From Isoptericola chiayiensis (GTDB lineage: Bacteria > Actinomycetota > Actinomycetes > Actinomycetales > Cellulomonadaceae): a DNA stretch of 64,000 nucleotides. Numbering within the stretch: position 1 is the first letter of the stretch; each line of letters opens with the position of its first letter. Below are positions 1-7,909 of the stretch, one piece after another. Location: contig NZ_JABEZT010000004.1 of assembly GCF_013149805.1 (NCBI RefSeq), forward strand, positions 124,001 through 188,000, given 5' to 3'. The position numbers were made by a program, and so were the translations under genes. The notes under the pieces are model-generated. The model did no database searches and was not told the origin of the DNA. It saw only the letters and a program-made list of their open reading frames with translations.

Positions 1-1
1 C

Positions 2-466
2 ATCGTGTCGTTCACCAAGCGCACCGCCGGGCTCGGTTCGCAGGAGCTCGCCGAGTACGTCCAGCTCTTCGAGTCGCGGGCGCGGGACGTCATCACCGAG
101 GCCGGCGGCCGGGTGGTCAAGACCATCGGTGACGCCGTGCTGTTCGTCGCCGACGACGTCGTCACGGGCGCGGAGTGCGCCCTCGGGCTGGCGGCGCCGC
201 ACGCGACCGAGGAGGAGATCCCGGTGCGGGTCGGGTTCGTCTGGGGCCGGGTCCTGTCCCGGTTCGGGGACGTGTTCGGCTCCGACGTGAACCTGGCCTC
301 GCGGATCACCGAGCTGGCCGAACCGGCGCAGGTGCTCGTGGACCCGCCGACGGCCGCGCTGCTGAGCTCGTCGAAGCGGTACGCGCTCACGGCGCAGGCG
401 CCGCAGGCGGTGCAGGGGCTGGGGGAGATCACTCCGGTGCGCCTGCAGCGCGCCTACACCGGTTGA
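2..466 (+). CDS. Class III adenylate/guanylate cyclase, C-terminal part (cut by left edge)
   Basis: The reading frame is open from base 2 and ends with TGA at 466, so the gene begins outside the window. The visible 154 residues are most of a class III nucleotide cyclase catalytic domain: TIGDAVLF carries the conserved Gly-Asp metal-site turn, and GDVFGSDVNLASRI is the family signature near the domain end. The family makes cAMP or cGMP from a nucleoside triphosphate, normally as a dimer in the cytosol or on the membrane. Which nucleotide is used, and what the missing N-terminal domain is, cannot be read here. An in-frame GTG at base 5 lies inside the catalytic core and is not the true start. 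Confidence 0.85.
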   Translation: MVSFTKRTAGLGSQELAEYVQLFESRARDVITEAGGRVVKTIGDAVLFVADDVVTGAECALGLAAPHATEEEIPVRVGFVWGRVLSRFGDVFGSDVNLASRITELAEPAQVLVDPPTAALLSSSKRYALTAQAPQAVQGLGEITPVRLQRAYTG

Positions 467-482
467 GGGTCGCTGCCGGACC

Positions 483-1265
483 TCACAGGAGCACGAGCTC
501 GGGGTCGCGGGGGTCGTCGTCCGGCTCGAGCAGCGCCGGGTCGTCGAACCGGACGTTGCCGACCCGTGGTCCGACGGGCCGGGTGTGCAGGGGTGCGACC
601 GGCGCGTCGAGCAGGGCGTGGGCCTGCTCCGCCCCGACGGCCGGGTCGAGCCAGGCGTCCCAGGACTCGCGCGGCAGGCTGACGGGCATCCGGTCGTGGA
701 TCCGTTCCAGGCCGCCGGAGGCCGCCGTGGTGACGATCGTGGTCGAGACGAGCCAGCGGGCCGGGTCGCCGTCCGGCCGGGCCGGGTCGCGCCAGAACTC
801 GTAGAGGCCCGCGAAGGCGGTGACCTGGCCGGGGTCGGGGTGGATCCAGTACGCCTGCTTGGGCACCTTGCGGACTGCGGGAGCCGCCGCGAGCCTGCGC
901 CACTCGTAGTACCCGTCGGCCGGGACGAGGCACCGCCGCACGGCGAGCGGGCGCGCGAACGCCGACTTCTCGAGCAGGGTCTCGCGGCGGGCGTTGATCA
1001 TCCGCGGACCGATCCCCGGGTCCTTGGCCCACGACGGGACCAGGCCCCACCGGGCCACCTGCATCGAGCGCGTGATCTCGCCCGCGGTGGTGCCGCCGTC
1101 GGGCGCGGGTTCCCGGCGCGGACGTTCGACGACGATCCGCACGTCGTCCGTGGGCGCGACGTTCCAGCGGGGTCCGAGCAGCCGGGCGTCCTCGGCGACC
1201 TCGGCGAGCGCGAGGTCGTCGGCCAGGGACTGGGCGTCGGTGAAGGAGGCGTACCTGCCGCACAT
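483..1265 (-). CDS. SRAP (YedK/HMCES) abasic-site processing protein
   Basis: This 260-aa cytosolic protein belongs to the SOS-response-associated peptidase family. Its members expose Cys2 after Met removal and crosslink it to abasic sites in single-stranded DNA. The start at 1265 is chosen because it gives MCGRYAS with the obligatory Cys2. A longer reading frame upstream lacks family similarity. Other family landmarks are WNVAPTD (about 34-40), ARWGLVPSW, INARRET, VPADGYYEW with the catalytic Glu, and IHDRMPV with the active-site His. Length is normal. It is divergent from the MFS exporter, with a 128-bp gap holding a small hairpin and an operator-like palindrome. A weak -10 (CAGGAT) lies 6 nt upstream of the ATG. 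Confidence 0.93.
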   Translation of the reverse strand: MCGRYASFTDAQSLADDLALAEVAEDARLLGPRWNVAPTDDVRIVVERPRREPAPDGGTTAGEITRSMQVARWGLVPSWAKDPGIGPRMINARRETLLEKSAFARPLAVRRCLVPADGYYEWRRLAAAPAVRKVPKQAYWIHPDPGQVTAFAGLYEFWRDPARPDGDPARWLVSTTIVTTAASGGLERIHDRMPVSLPRESWDAWLDPAVGAEQAHALLDAPVAPLHTRPVGPRVGNVRFDDPALLEPDDDPRDPELVLL

Positions 1266-1321
1266 GGGTCCATCCTGCCTCGCGGGTGCGACACCGGGTG
1301 CCCGGGCCGGCAACGGGGCCG

Positions 1322-1337
1322 CGTGAGCCGTCTCACG
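1322..1337. promoter_or_regulatory. Small inverted repeat in divergent promoter region
   Basis: Arms CGTGAG (1322-1327) and CTCACG (1332-1337) flank a 4-nt loop CCGT. It lies between the divergent SRAP and MFS genes. It could be a protein-binding site or a weak hairpin. There is no T-tract, so terminator function is not supported. Confidence 0.35.
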
Positions 1338-1367
1338 GCAGGGGCGCAGGAAACCCGTGGCCCGCCT

Positions 1368-1384
1368 CGTATCGATTCGATACG
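1368..1384 (+). promoter_or_regulatory. Palindromic operator overlapping the -10 of the MFS gene
   Basis: A perfect 8-bp inverted repeat, CGTATCGA-T-TCGATACG, ends inside the apparent -10 hexamer TACGAT (1381-1386). That hexamer sits 7 nt before the ATG at 1394. A dimeric repressor bound here would block RNA polymerase, which suits a drug exporter. No regulator gene lies next to it, so the bound family is unknown. Confidence 0.65.
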
Positions 1385-1393
1385 ATGTGGGCC

Positions 1394-2623
1394 ATGCCCG
1401 AGAAGACCGCCGCACCCCAGCGCGCCCGCTCGTCGTTCCGCTGGGTCGTCATGCTCGGCGCGCTCGCGGCGATCCCGGCGTTCACCGTCGACATGTACCT
1501 GCCGTCGCTGCCCGAGGTGGCGGCCGACCTGGGGTCCACCTCGTCCTTCGCGGCGCTGTCCGTCTCGATCATGCTCGTCGGCGGGGCCGCCGGTCAGCTC
1601 GTCATCGGTCCGCTGTCCGACCGCTTCGGGCGCCGCCGGCCGCTGATGATCGGGCTCGGGATGCACGTCGTCATCTCCCTGCTCTGCGCCCTGGCGCCCA
1701 ACATGACCGTCCTCGTCGGGCTGCGGCTCCTGCAGGGGTTCTTCAACGCGGCGTGCGGCGTCGCGGCCATGGCGATCGTCCGCGACCGGTTCGTCGGGTC
1801 CGAGGCCGCGCGCATCCTGTCGCGACTCATGCTCATCATCGGCATCGCCCCGCTGCTCGCCCCGACCTTCGGGTCGGCCGTCGCCGAGGTCGCCTCGTGG
1901 CGCTGGGTGTTCGGCTTCCTCGCCCTCATCGGTGTGACCATGGGCGTGATCGTCTGGCGGTTCCTCCCCGAGACCCACCCCGTGCAGCGCCGGGCCACGG
2001 GAGGAGCTCGGTCCGTCGCCGGCGGCTACGCGCACCTCCTGCGCGACCGGCACTTCATGGCGCTGGCGCTGCTCCCGGGGCTCGGCATGGCCGTCCTGAT
2101 GAGCTACGTCGTGACCTCGCCCTTCGTGTTCCAGGAGGTCTACGGGCTCAGCCACGGGCAGTTCTCCCTGCTGTTCGCCCTCAACGGCGTCGGCCTCGTG
2201 GCCTCGGCGCAGCTCAACGCCGCGCTGGTGCGCCGCGTGGCGCCGATCCGCATCCTGCGTACCGCGCTCGTGCTGCAGGGGTTCTTCGCCGTCGTCCTGC
2301 TCGTCGTCGCCGTCACCGGGGCCGGGGGACTGGTGGGGCTGCTCGTCGCCCTGTGGTGCGTCCTGGCCTTCACCGGGCTCGTCCCGGCGAACGCCTCCGC
2401 GATCGCCCTGTCCCGGCACGGGGAGCGCGCCGGAACCGCCGCGGCGGTCATCGGCGCGGTGCAGTCGGGCGTCGCGGGCCTCGTCTCGCCGTTGGCCGGG
2501 GCCCTCGGCGGCGGCGCCGTGGCCATGACCGCCGTCATGCTCGCTGCCTGGACCTGCGCGTTCCTGGTCCTGTCGCTGGCCACGCCGGCCTTCCGGCGCG
2601 GCGGTTGGGTCCAGCTCGCCTGA
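1394..2623 (+). CDS. Bcr/CflA-type MFS drug exporter
   Basis: This 409-aa polytopic membrane protein has 12 predicted hydrophobic segments and belongs to the major facilitator superfamily. TVDMYLPSLP near the first helix is typical of the Bcr/CflA drug:proton antiporters. The loop-2 motif GPLSDRFGRRRPL is MFS motif A. The start is the ATG at 1394, 7 nt after a TACGAT -10 box, which suggests a leaderless mRNA. The track of open codons further upstream covers the operator and is not coding. The substrate cannot be deduced. The palindrome over the promoter suggests induction by a ligand of an unlinked repressor. Confidence 0.88.
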   Translation: MPEKTAAPQRARSSFRWVVMLGALAAIPAFTVDMYLPSLPEVAADLGSTSSFAALSVSIMLVGGAAGQLVIGPLSDRFGRRRPLMIGLGMHVVISLLCALAPNMTVLVGLRLLQGFFNAACGVAAMAIVRDRFVGSEAARILSRLMLIIGIAPLLAPTFGSAVAEVASWRWVFGFLALIGVTMGVIVWRFLPETHPVQRRATGGARSVAGGYAHLLRDRHFMALALLPGLGMAVLMSYVVTSPFVFQEVYGLSHGQFSLLFALNGVGLVASAQLNAALVRRVAPIRILRTALVLQGFFAVVLLVVAVTGAGGLVGLLVALWCVLAFTGLVPANASAIALSRHGERAGTAAAVIGAVQSGVAGLVSPLAGALGGGAVAMTAVMLAAWTCAFLVLSLATPAFRRGGWVQLA

Positions 2624-2733
2624 GCGCGGTGGTGCGTCTCACCGGTCCAGGACGTCGTGAAGGTGAGGTGAAGAGCGGGATGTCCTGACTCGCCCGATCC
2701 GCGCCGCAGTCCTCTCCGTCTTATGGTGGCGGT

Positions 2734-4002
2734 GTGGAGAACGCCAACCCCCGGCACGCGGGACACCATGCCGGGCACCCTGTCGTGCGATGGGTCGCGC
2801 TCGCCCTGACGGGCGTCCTGGCGTTCGTCGGGGTCGGCGCCGTCGGAGCCTACGTGGACCTGCAGTCCCAGATCGAGGTGTCCGACGTCGACGCGCTGCT
2901 GGGTCGGACCGATCCGCCCGAGGTGCAGGTCGAGGCGTCCGACGACGAGCCGGAGGACCCCACCGACCCGTTCGCCGGCGAGTCGTTGGACATCCTGGTC
3001 ATGGGCACGGACTTCCGTGGCGAGGGCAACGCGGGGATCGCCGGCGGTGGCGACGAGTTCCACTCCGACACGACGTTGCTCGTCCACGTCAGCGGTGACC
3101 GCACCCGGATCGAGGGGGTCTCGATCCCGCGCGACTCCCTGGTGGACATCCCCTCCTGCCCGCGTCCCGACGGCAGCTCGACGTCCCCGCAGTCCAACGC
3201 GATGTTCAACACCGCGTTCGCCCTGGGCGGCGGGCCGGAGCAGGACGTCACGGCCGCGGCCGCGTGCACCATCCTCACCGTCGAGGCGCTGACGGGCGTC
3301 ACGATCGACGACCACGTCGTGGTCAAGATGAACGGGGTCGTCGACATCGTCGACGCGCTCGGCGGGGTGACGATGTGCCTGCCGGAGCCGGTGGTCGGCG
3401 ACACCCGCTACAGCGACCTCGACCTCCCGGCCGGCGAGCAGGTGCTCGACGGCGAGACCTCCATCCAGTTCCTGCGGGTGCGCAAGGGCGAGGGGATGGG
3501 GCTCGAGTTCGGCAGCGACCTGAAGCGGATCGAGCGTCAGCAGGCGTTCGTCGACTCGATGCTGCGTGAGGTGCTCGCGAAGAACATCGTCACGGACACG
3601 CCGAAGCTGTACCGGATGGTCCGCTCCGCGCTCGGCGCCATGTCGACGAGCCCGGAGCTGGCCAGCCCCACGGCGCTCGCGGGTCTGGCCTGGAGCCTGC
3701 GCAACGTGGACCCCGCCGACATCGTGTTCGAGTCCGTCCCGGTGGTCGAGGCCCCCTACGACGCCAACCGGGTGGTCTGGACCTCCGCCGCCGACGAGAT
3801 CTGGGAGAAGCTGGCCGCCGACGAGTCCCTCGTGGACGAGCCCGAGCCCAGCGCGTCGCCCTCGACGGATACCTCCGGTTCCGGCGGGACGTCGGACGAC
3901 GGCGGCGGTTCCGCGGACGACGGCGGGTCGGGCGGCACGGACGGCGACCCCTCGCCCGAGCCGTCGCCCAGCGCCTCGGTGCTGCCGGGCGTGTGCGCCT
4001 GA
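2734..4002 (+). CDS. LytR-CpsA-Psr (LCP) family cell-wall ligase
   Basis: This 422-aa protein has a short cytoplasmic N-terminus, one membrane helix (about 23-46) and an extracellular LCP domain (about 85-330). Members transfer lipid-linked glycopolymers to peptidoglycan, or arabinogalactan in mycolata. Visible motifs are DILVMGTD, DTTLLVHVS and SIPRDSLV, with the Arg/Asp residues that bind the pyrophosphate lipid. A Ser/Gly/Asp-rich tail of about 60 residues follows the domain and probably spans the wall. The GTG start at 2734 lies 6 nt after TATGGT, a leaderless promoter pattern. The gene stands alone between the exporter and the minus-strand LysR gene. Confidence 0.88.
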   Translation: MENANPRHAGHHAGHPVVRWVALALTGVLAFVGVGAVGAYVDLQSQIEVSDVDALLGRTDPPEVQVEASDDEPEDPTDPFAGESLDILVMGTDFRGEGNAGIAGGGDEFHSDTTLLVHVSGDRTRIEGVSIPRDSLVDIPSCPRPDGSSTSPQSNAMFNTAFALGGGPEQDVTAAAACTILTVEALTGVTIDDHVVVKMNGVVDIVDALGGVTMCLPEPVVGDTRYSDLDLPAGEQVLDGETSIQFLRVRKGEGMGLEFGSDLKRIERQQAFVDSMLREVLAKNIVTDTPKLYRMVRSALGAMSTSPELASPTALAGLAWSLRNVDPADIVFESVPVVEAPYDANRVVWTSAADEIWEKLAADESLVDEPEPSASPSTDTSGSGGTSDDGGGSADDGGSGGTDGDPSPEPSPSASVLPGVCA

Positions 4003-4033
4003 GCCGGGCCGCCGGTGGTCAGCCGCTCGCGGG

Positions 4034-4945
4034 TCAGCGCTGCGGCAGCGCCCGCCGCGCCTCGTCCCGCAGGACGTCGGTGACCCGGTCCAGCACCGCG
4101 GAGCGCAGGCGCCACTGCTGCAGGTGGAGCGGGACGTCCACGGTCTGCTCGGACAGCGCCTCGACCTGACCGGCCCGTTCCAGCACCTCGAACCGGGTGC
4201 CGGGGGCGGGCAGCGGCCCCCACATGCCCCAGCCGAGACCGGCGCTCACGGCGGCCAGGAACTCCGCCGTGGACGGCACGTGGTGGCGCGGCGGGTCGGG
4301 CACGGCGCACCCGGCGGCGGCCGCGACGTCGCGCAACCAGGCGTCCTGCAGGTCGTCCGTCCGGGCGAACACCACCATCGGGGCGCGGGCGAGCGCAGCC
4401 GGGGTGACGCCGTCGGCGAACCAGCGCTCGACGAAGGCGGGGGAGGCCGCCGGTCGGTACCGGGTGATGCCGAGCGGCGTCGAGGTGCAGCCGTGCACGG
4501 GGCTGCGGCGTGAGGTCACCGCGGCCATGACGGTCCCGGCCGGCAGGAGGTCGACCGTGCGGTCCTGGTCGGCCAGGTGCAGGTCGAAGGTGACGCCCTC
4601 GACCGCGGACAGCGCCGGCAGCAACCAGGTCGCCAACGAGTCGGCGTTGACCCCCAGCGGGACCGTGACCGGCCGGTCGCCGGCGTCACGCGGGCCGATC
4701 TCCGCCGCGGCCTCCGCCCCGAGCAGGTCCACCTGGCGGGCCAGCCGCAGCAGCGTGCGTCCCGGACCGGTCGGCTCGACCGGACGGGTGCGCCGCACCA
4801 ACACCGCGCCGGCAGCGTTCTCCAGGGCGCGGACCCGCTGGCTGACGGCCGACGGCGTGACGTGCAGCGCACGCGCCGCGGCGTCGAACGACCCCTCGGC
4901 GACCACGGCCGCCAGGGCCTCGAGCTGTCCGGACTCCCACCGCAA
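4034..4945 (-). CDS. lysG: LysR-type regulator of the ArgP/LysG group
   Basis: This 303-aa LysR-family activator has an N-terminal winged helix (residues 1-60, GSFDAAARALHVTPSAVSQR) and a C-terminal effector-binding fold. LysG and ArgP bind lysine or arginine and switch on a divergently transcribed LysE exporter, and a lysE-like gene starts 71 bp away in exactly that arrangement. The start is a TTG at 4945, supported by AAGGAG 7 nt upstream. No better ATG is in frame. A T-N11-A palindrome in the shared promoter region fits a LysR box. Confidence 0.85.
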   Translation of the reverse strand: MRWESGQLEALAAVVAEGSFDAAARALHVTPSAVSQRVRALENAAGAVLVRRTRPVEPTGPGRTLLRLARQVDLLGAEAAAEIGPRDAGDRPVTVPLGVNADSLATWLLPALSAVEGVTFDLHLADQDRTVDLLPAGTVMAAVTSRRSPVHGCTSTPLGITRYRPAASPAFVERWFADGVTPAALARAPMVVFARTDDLQDAWLRDVAAAAGCAVPDPPRHHVPSTAEFLAAVSAGLGWGMWGPLPAPGTRFEVLERAGQVEALSEQTVDVPLHLQQWRLRSAVLDRVTDVLRDEARRALPQR

Positions 4946-4955
4946 TGCAGTTCTC

Positions 4956-4970
4956 CTTCATCAGATGAAG
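4956..4970. promoter_or_regulatory. LysR-box palindrome between lysG and lysE
   Basis: CTTCATC-A-GATGAAG is a perfect 7-bp inverted repeat, and its inner part reads T-N11-A as LysR-type sites do. It lies just upstream of the lysG ribosome-binding site and about 45 bp upstream of the lysE start. It is well placed for autorepression of lysG and activation of lysE. Confidence 0.65.
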
Positions 4971-5015
4971 AAACAGTAGATGGACTTCATGACTGGGCCA
5001 GCCTAGCGTCGGGGC

Positions 5016-5633
5016 GTGCTCACCTTCCTCGCCGGCCTCGGGCTCGGACTGTCCCTCATCGTCGCCATCGGGGCCCAGAACGCGTTCGTGCTGCGCCAGG
5101 GCGTGCGCCGCGAGCACGTCGGGCTCGTCGTCGTCGTGTGCGCCACCTCCGACGCCCTGCTCTACACCGCCGGCGGCGCCGGGCTCGGCGCCCTCGTCGA
5201 ACGGCACCCCCTCGTCGTCGACGTCGCGCGCTGGGCGGGTGCCGCCGTCGTCCTCGGCTACGGGGCGCTCGCCGCACGCCGCGCCTGGCGCGGGGGAGAG
5301 GAGCTGGAGGCCGCCGGCGCCGCCGAGCTGCCCGACGCCGGCCGGCGCGTGCGCCCCGTGCTGCTCACCGCGCTCGCGCTCACCTGGCTCAACCCGCACG
5401 TCTACCTCGACACCGTCGTGCTGCAGGGCACGATCGCCGCGTCCTACGGGGCCGACCGGTGGCTCTTCACCGCCGGGGCGATCGTCTCGAGCGTGCTCTG
5501 GTTCGTCGGGCTCGGCTTCGGCGCCCGCCTCCTCGCCCCCGTCCTGCGGAAGCCCGGAGCCTGGCGCGTGGTCGACGGCGTCATCGCGCTGATCATGCTC
5601 GCCGTGGCGGTCTCGCTCGTCGCCGGCGGCTGA
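5016..5633 (+). CDS. lysE: LysE/ArgO family basic amino acid exporter
   Basis: This 205-aa inner-membrane protein has about six hydrophobic segments. Family landmarks are the N-terminal IVAIGAQNAFVLRQG and the central TWLNPHVYLDTVV. LysE exporters relieve toxic intracellular lysine or arginine. The GTG at 5016 lies 6 nt after TAGCGT (5004-5009), so the transcript is probably leaderless. The gene is divergent from its presumed LysR activator and ends 1 bp before the stop codon of the convergent aminotransferase gene. Confidence 0.9.
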   Translation: MLTFLAGLGLGLSLIVAIGAQNAFVLRQGVRREHVGLVVVVCATSDALLYTAGGAGLGALVERHPLVVDVARWAGAAVVLGYGALAARRAWRGGEELEAAGAAELPDAGRRVRPVLLTALALTWLNPHVYLDTVVLQGTIAASYGADRWLFTAGAIVSSVLWFVGLGFGARLLAPVLRKPGAWRVVDGVIALIMLAVAVSLVAGG

Positions 5634-5634
5634 G

Positions 5635-6837
5635 TCAGGCCGGGCGCAGGCGGGCGAGCCGCTCCACGCCGTCGCGCAGCACCTCCGGGCGCTTGACGAA
5701 CGTGAACCGGACCCGCGAGCGCAACGCATCGGCCGCCGTCGACCCGGCACGGCAGAACGCCGAGATCGGCACGCCGACCACCCCGACCTGTTCCGGCAGG
5801 CGCAGGCACAGCCTGTGCCCGTCGTCGAACCCCAGCGGCGCGCCGTCGGCCACCACGAAGTACGTGCCCTGCGGCACCGTCACGTCGAACCCGGCCCGCT
5901 CCAACCCCTCGCACAGCAGGTCCCGCCGCTGCGCCAACGACGCCGCCAGCGCCCGCGGCGCCTCGTCGTCGCCGAGCGCCCGCGCGATCGCCGGCTGGAA
6001 CGGCGCGCCCGACGTGTACGTCATGAACTGCTTGACCGTGCGCACCGCCGTCACCAGCTCGGCCGGGCCGTGCAGCCAGCCCACCTTCCACCCCGTCAGG
6101 CTGAACGTCTTGCCCGAGCTCGACACCGTCACCGTCCGCTCGGCCATGCCCGGCAGCGTCGCCACCGGGACGTGCACCGCGTCGTCGTACACCAGGTGCT
6201 CGTACACCTCGTCGGTGAGCACGACGGCGTCGCGCTCGCGGGCGACGGCGGCGACCTGCTCCAGCTCGGCCCGCGTCAGCACGGTGCCGGTCGGGTTGTG
6301 CGGGGTGTTGACCAGGATCATCGCGGTGCGCTCGGTGGCGGCGGCGCGCAGTGCGCCGGCGTCGAGGCGCAGGTGGGGGGTGAGCGGCACGGGGACGTGG
6401 GTGGCGCCGGCCATGGCGATCGCGGCGGCGTGGGAGTCGTAGAACGGCTCGAGCGTGACGACCTCGTCGCCGGGGCCGGTCAGCGCGAGGATCGCCGCCG
6501 TCAGGGCCTCGGTGGCGCCGGTGGTGGCCAGCACCTCGGTGTCCGGATCGACGTCGAGGCCGTAGCGGCGTCGCTGGTGGTCGGCGACGGCGTGGCGCAG
6601 CTCCGGCACGCCGTCGCCGGGTGCGTACTGGTTGCGGCCGGCGTCGATCGCCTCCTTGGCGGCCTCCTTGATCCAGGCCGGCCCGTCCACGTCCGGGAAG
6701 CCCTGACCCAGGTTGACCGCCCCCGTGCGGTTCGCGAGCACCGTCATCTCGGCGAAGATCGTCTGCGCGATCGCTCCGTCGTCGGACAGCAGGCCGGTGG
6801 CGGCGGCGACCTGGCGCCACCGGGGTGCGGACGTCAT
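5635..6837 (-). CDS. dapC: Class I/II aminotransferase, DapC-like
   Basis: This 400-aa cytosolic PLP enzyme most resembles actinobacterial DapC (N-succinyl-LL-DAP aminotransferase) and the related YbdL/KAT II group. Fold-type I landmarks are NLGQGFPD, YAPGDGVPELR, ATTGATEALTAAI (phosphate loop), LVNTPHNPTG, LTDEVYEHLVYDD and SSSGKTFSLTGWKVGW, which holds the Schiff-base lysine. In actinobacteria DapC supplies lysine and DAP for peptidoglycan, so its position tail-to-tail with a lysine exporter is suggestive. The -10 TAGGGT lies 6 nt upstream of the ATG. Methionine aminotransferase activity is an alternative. Confidence 0.8.
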   Translation of the reverse strand: MTSAPRWRQVAAATGLLSDDGAIAQTIFAEMTVLANRTGAVNLGQGFPDVDGPAWIKEAAKEAIDAGRNQYAPGDGVPELRHAVADHQRRRYGLDVDPDTEVLATTGATEALTAAILALTGPGDEVVTLEPFYDSHAAAIAMAGATHVPVPLTPHLRLDAGALRAAATERTAMILVNTPHNPTGTVLTRAELEQVAAVARERDAVVLTDEVYEHLVYDDAVHVPVATLPGMAERTVTVSSSGKTFSLTGWKVGWLHGPAELVTAVRTVKQFMTYTSGAPFQPAIARALGDDEAPRALAASLAQRRDLLCEGLERAGFDVTVPQGTYFVVADGAPLGFDDGHRLCLRLPEQVGVVGVPISAFCRAGSTAADALRSRVRFTFVKRPEVLRDGVERLARLRPA

Positions 6838-6873
6838 GGGGCGACCCTACCGAGGCCGGGCCATGCTGGACCC

Positions 6874-7488
6874 GTGACCGCCGTCGATCTCAAGAAGACC
6901 TACCGTGCGCTGTACTCCGCGCCGCGCGAGCCGGCACTCGTCACCGTGCCACCCCGTCCACACCTGATGGTCGACGGCGCCGGTGACCCGAACGCGGCGC
7001 CCGCCTACCGCGACGCGATCGCGTCGCTGTACCCGCTGGCCTACGCGTTGCGGGCCGCGATCCGCGACGCCACCGGCACGGCCTACACCGTCATGCCGCT
7101 CGAGGGGCTGTGGTGGGCGGACGACATCGAGCGGTTCCGCGAGCTGCCGCGCTCGGCCTGGCGCTGGACGATGATGATCAGCCTGCCCGACGACGTCGGC
7201 CAGGTCGACGCGGCGGCTGTCGTCGAGCGCACGACGGCGGCCCGCGACCTGCCGGCAGCGGTGCGGCTGGAGTCGTTCGGTGACGGGGAGGCTGCCCAGG
7301 TGCTGCACGTCGGACCGTACTCCGCCGAGGCTCCGACGGTGGACGCGCTGCACGCGTTCGTGGCGGCGTCCGGGCTGGAGCTGACAGGCCGGCACCACGA
7401 GATCTACCTGTCCGACCCGCGGCGGGTTGCGCCGGAACGGCTGCGGACGATCATCCGGCAGCCGGTGGCGGGCGGCCGCGAGCGCTGA
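6874..7488 (+). CDS. GyrI-like small-molecule-binding domain protein
   Basis: This 204-aa soluble protein matches the stand-alone GyrI-like group by several landmarks: the N-terminal DLKKTYRALYSAP, the central RPHLMVDGAGDPN and the C-terminal HHEIYLSDPRR. GyrI-like folds bind hydrophobic cations and drugs and are usually found in BmrR-type regulators or DNA-gyrase inhibitors. Here there is no DNA-binding part. The start is the GTG at 6874, 36 bp from the divergent dapC start. The gene is the last intact chromosomal gene before the disrupted tad locus. The ligand is unknown. Confidence 0.75.
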   Translation: MTAVDLKKTYRALYSAPREPALVTVPPRPHLMVDGAGDPNAAPAYRDAIASLYPLAYALRAAIRDATGTAYTVMPLEGLWWADDIERFRELPRSAWRWTMMISLPDDVGQVDAAAVVERTTAARDLPAAVRLESFGDGEAAQVLHVGPYSAEAPTVDALHAFVAASGLELTGRHHEIYLSDPRRVAPERLRTIIRQPVAGGRER

Positions 7489-7567
7489 GACGGGTGGTGC
7501 GTCCCGGTCGGGTCCAGCATGTGGGACATGTCCGGATCTTCCGAGACGGGTGTCGCACCGGGGCCGT

Positions 7568-7579
7568 GTGAGCGCTCAC
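7568..7579. promoter_or_regulatory. LacI-family-like symmetric operator
   Basis: GTGAGCGCTCAC is a perfect 12-bp palindrome and equals the core of the idealised lac operator, a half-site shared by many LacI-family repressors. It stands in the 258-bp non-coding stretch between the GyrI-like gene and the tadA remnant. No LacI-type gene is in the window. Nothing else is recognised in 7489-7746 apart from a TACTGT box near 7692. Confidence 0.35.
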
Positions 7580-7746
7580 CACGACGCTGACGTGCGAGGA
7601 CGTCGCCGGCCCGACGGCGCACAGGTCGGCGGTTCCGGGAGCCGGCCGCCGGTTTTCCACAGGCGCCCAACCCCGTGACCTGGATCTTCGCTACTGTCTG
7701 CGGCGCGTGATGGAAGGTCCGGTACCGCGACGGAGAGGCAGACCCG

Positions 7747-7890
7747 GTGGCCATCGAAGTACTCGCGCGCAGCGATGCCGCGAGCCTTCTCGCCCAGGAG
7801 GTGCGCGAGCTCGTCCGGCGTCGCGGCCTCGACCCCGTGACCGACCGTCGCGGACTCGAACGGCTCGTCGCCGAGGCCGCAAGCGACTGA
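7747..7890 (+). pseudogene. N-terminal remnant of a TadA/CpaF-type pilus ATPase
   Basis: This short frame of 47 codons starts with GTG at 7747, about 10 nt after GGAGAGG. It reads MAIEVLARSD, then EVRELVRRRGLDPVTDR and LVAEAASD, and then stops. The EVRELVRRRGLDP segment followed by an LV-E/D helix is how actinobacterial CpaF/TadA secretion ATPases begin. The remaining roughly 350-400 residues of an ATPase are absent. The stop follows directly where the family continues with a YDERS-like stretch. A damaged tadE and a tadG-like gene lie 8.3 kb downstream. This is read as the left stump of a tad locus cut by the island. The assignment rests on one motif, so an independent small gene remains possible. 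Confidence 0.6.
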
Positions 7891-7909
7891 CCAAGACGGC
7901 GAGCGCCTG

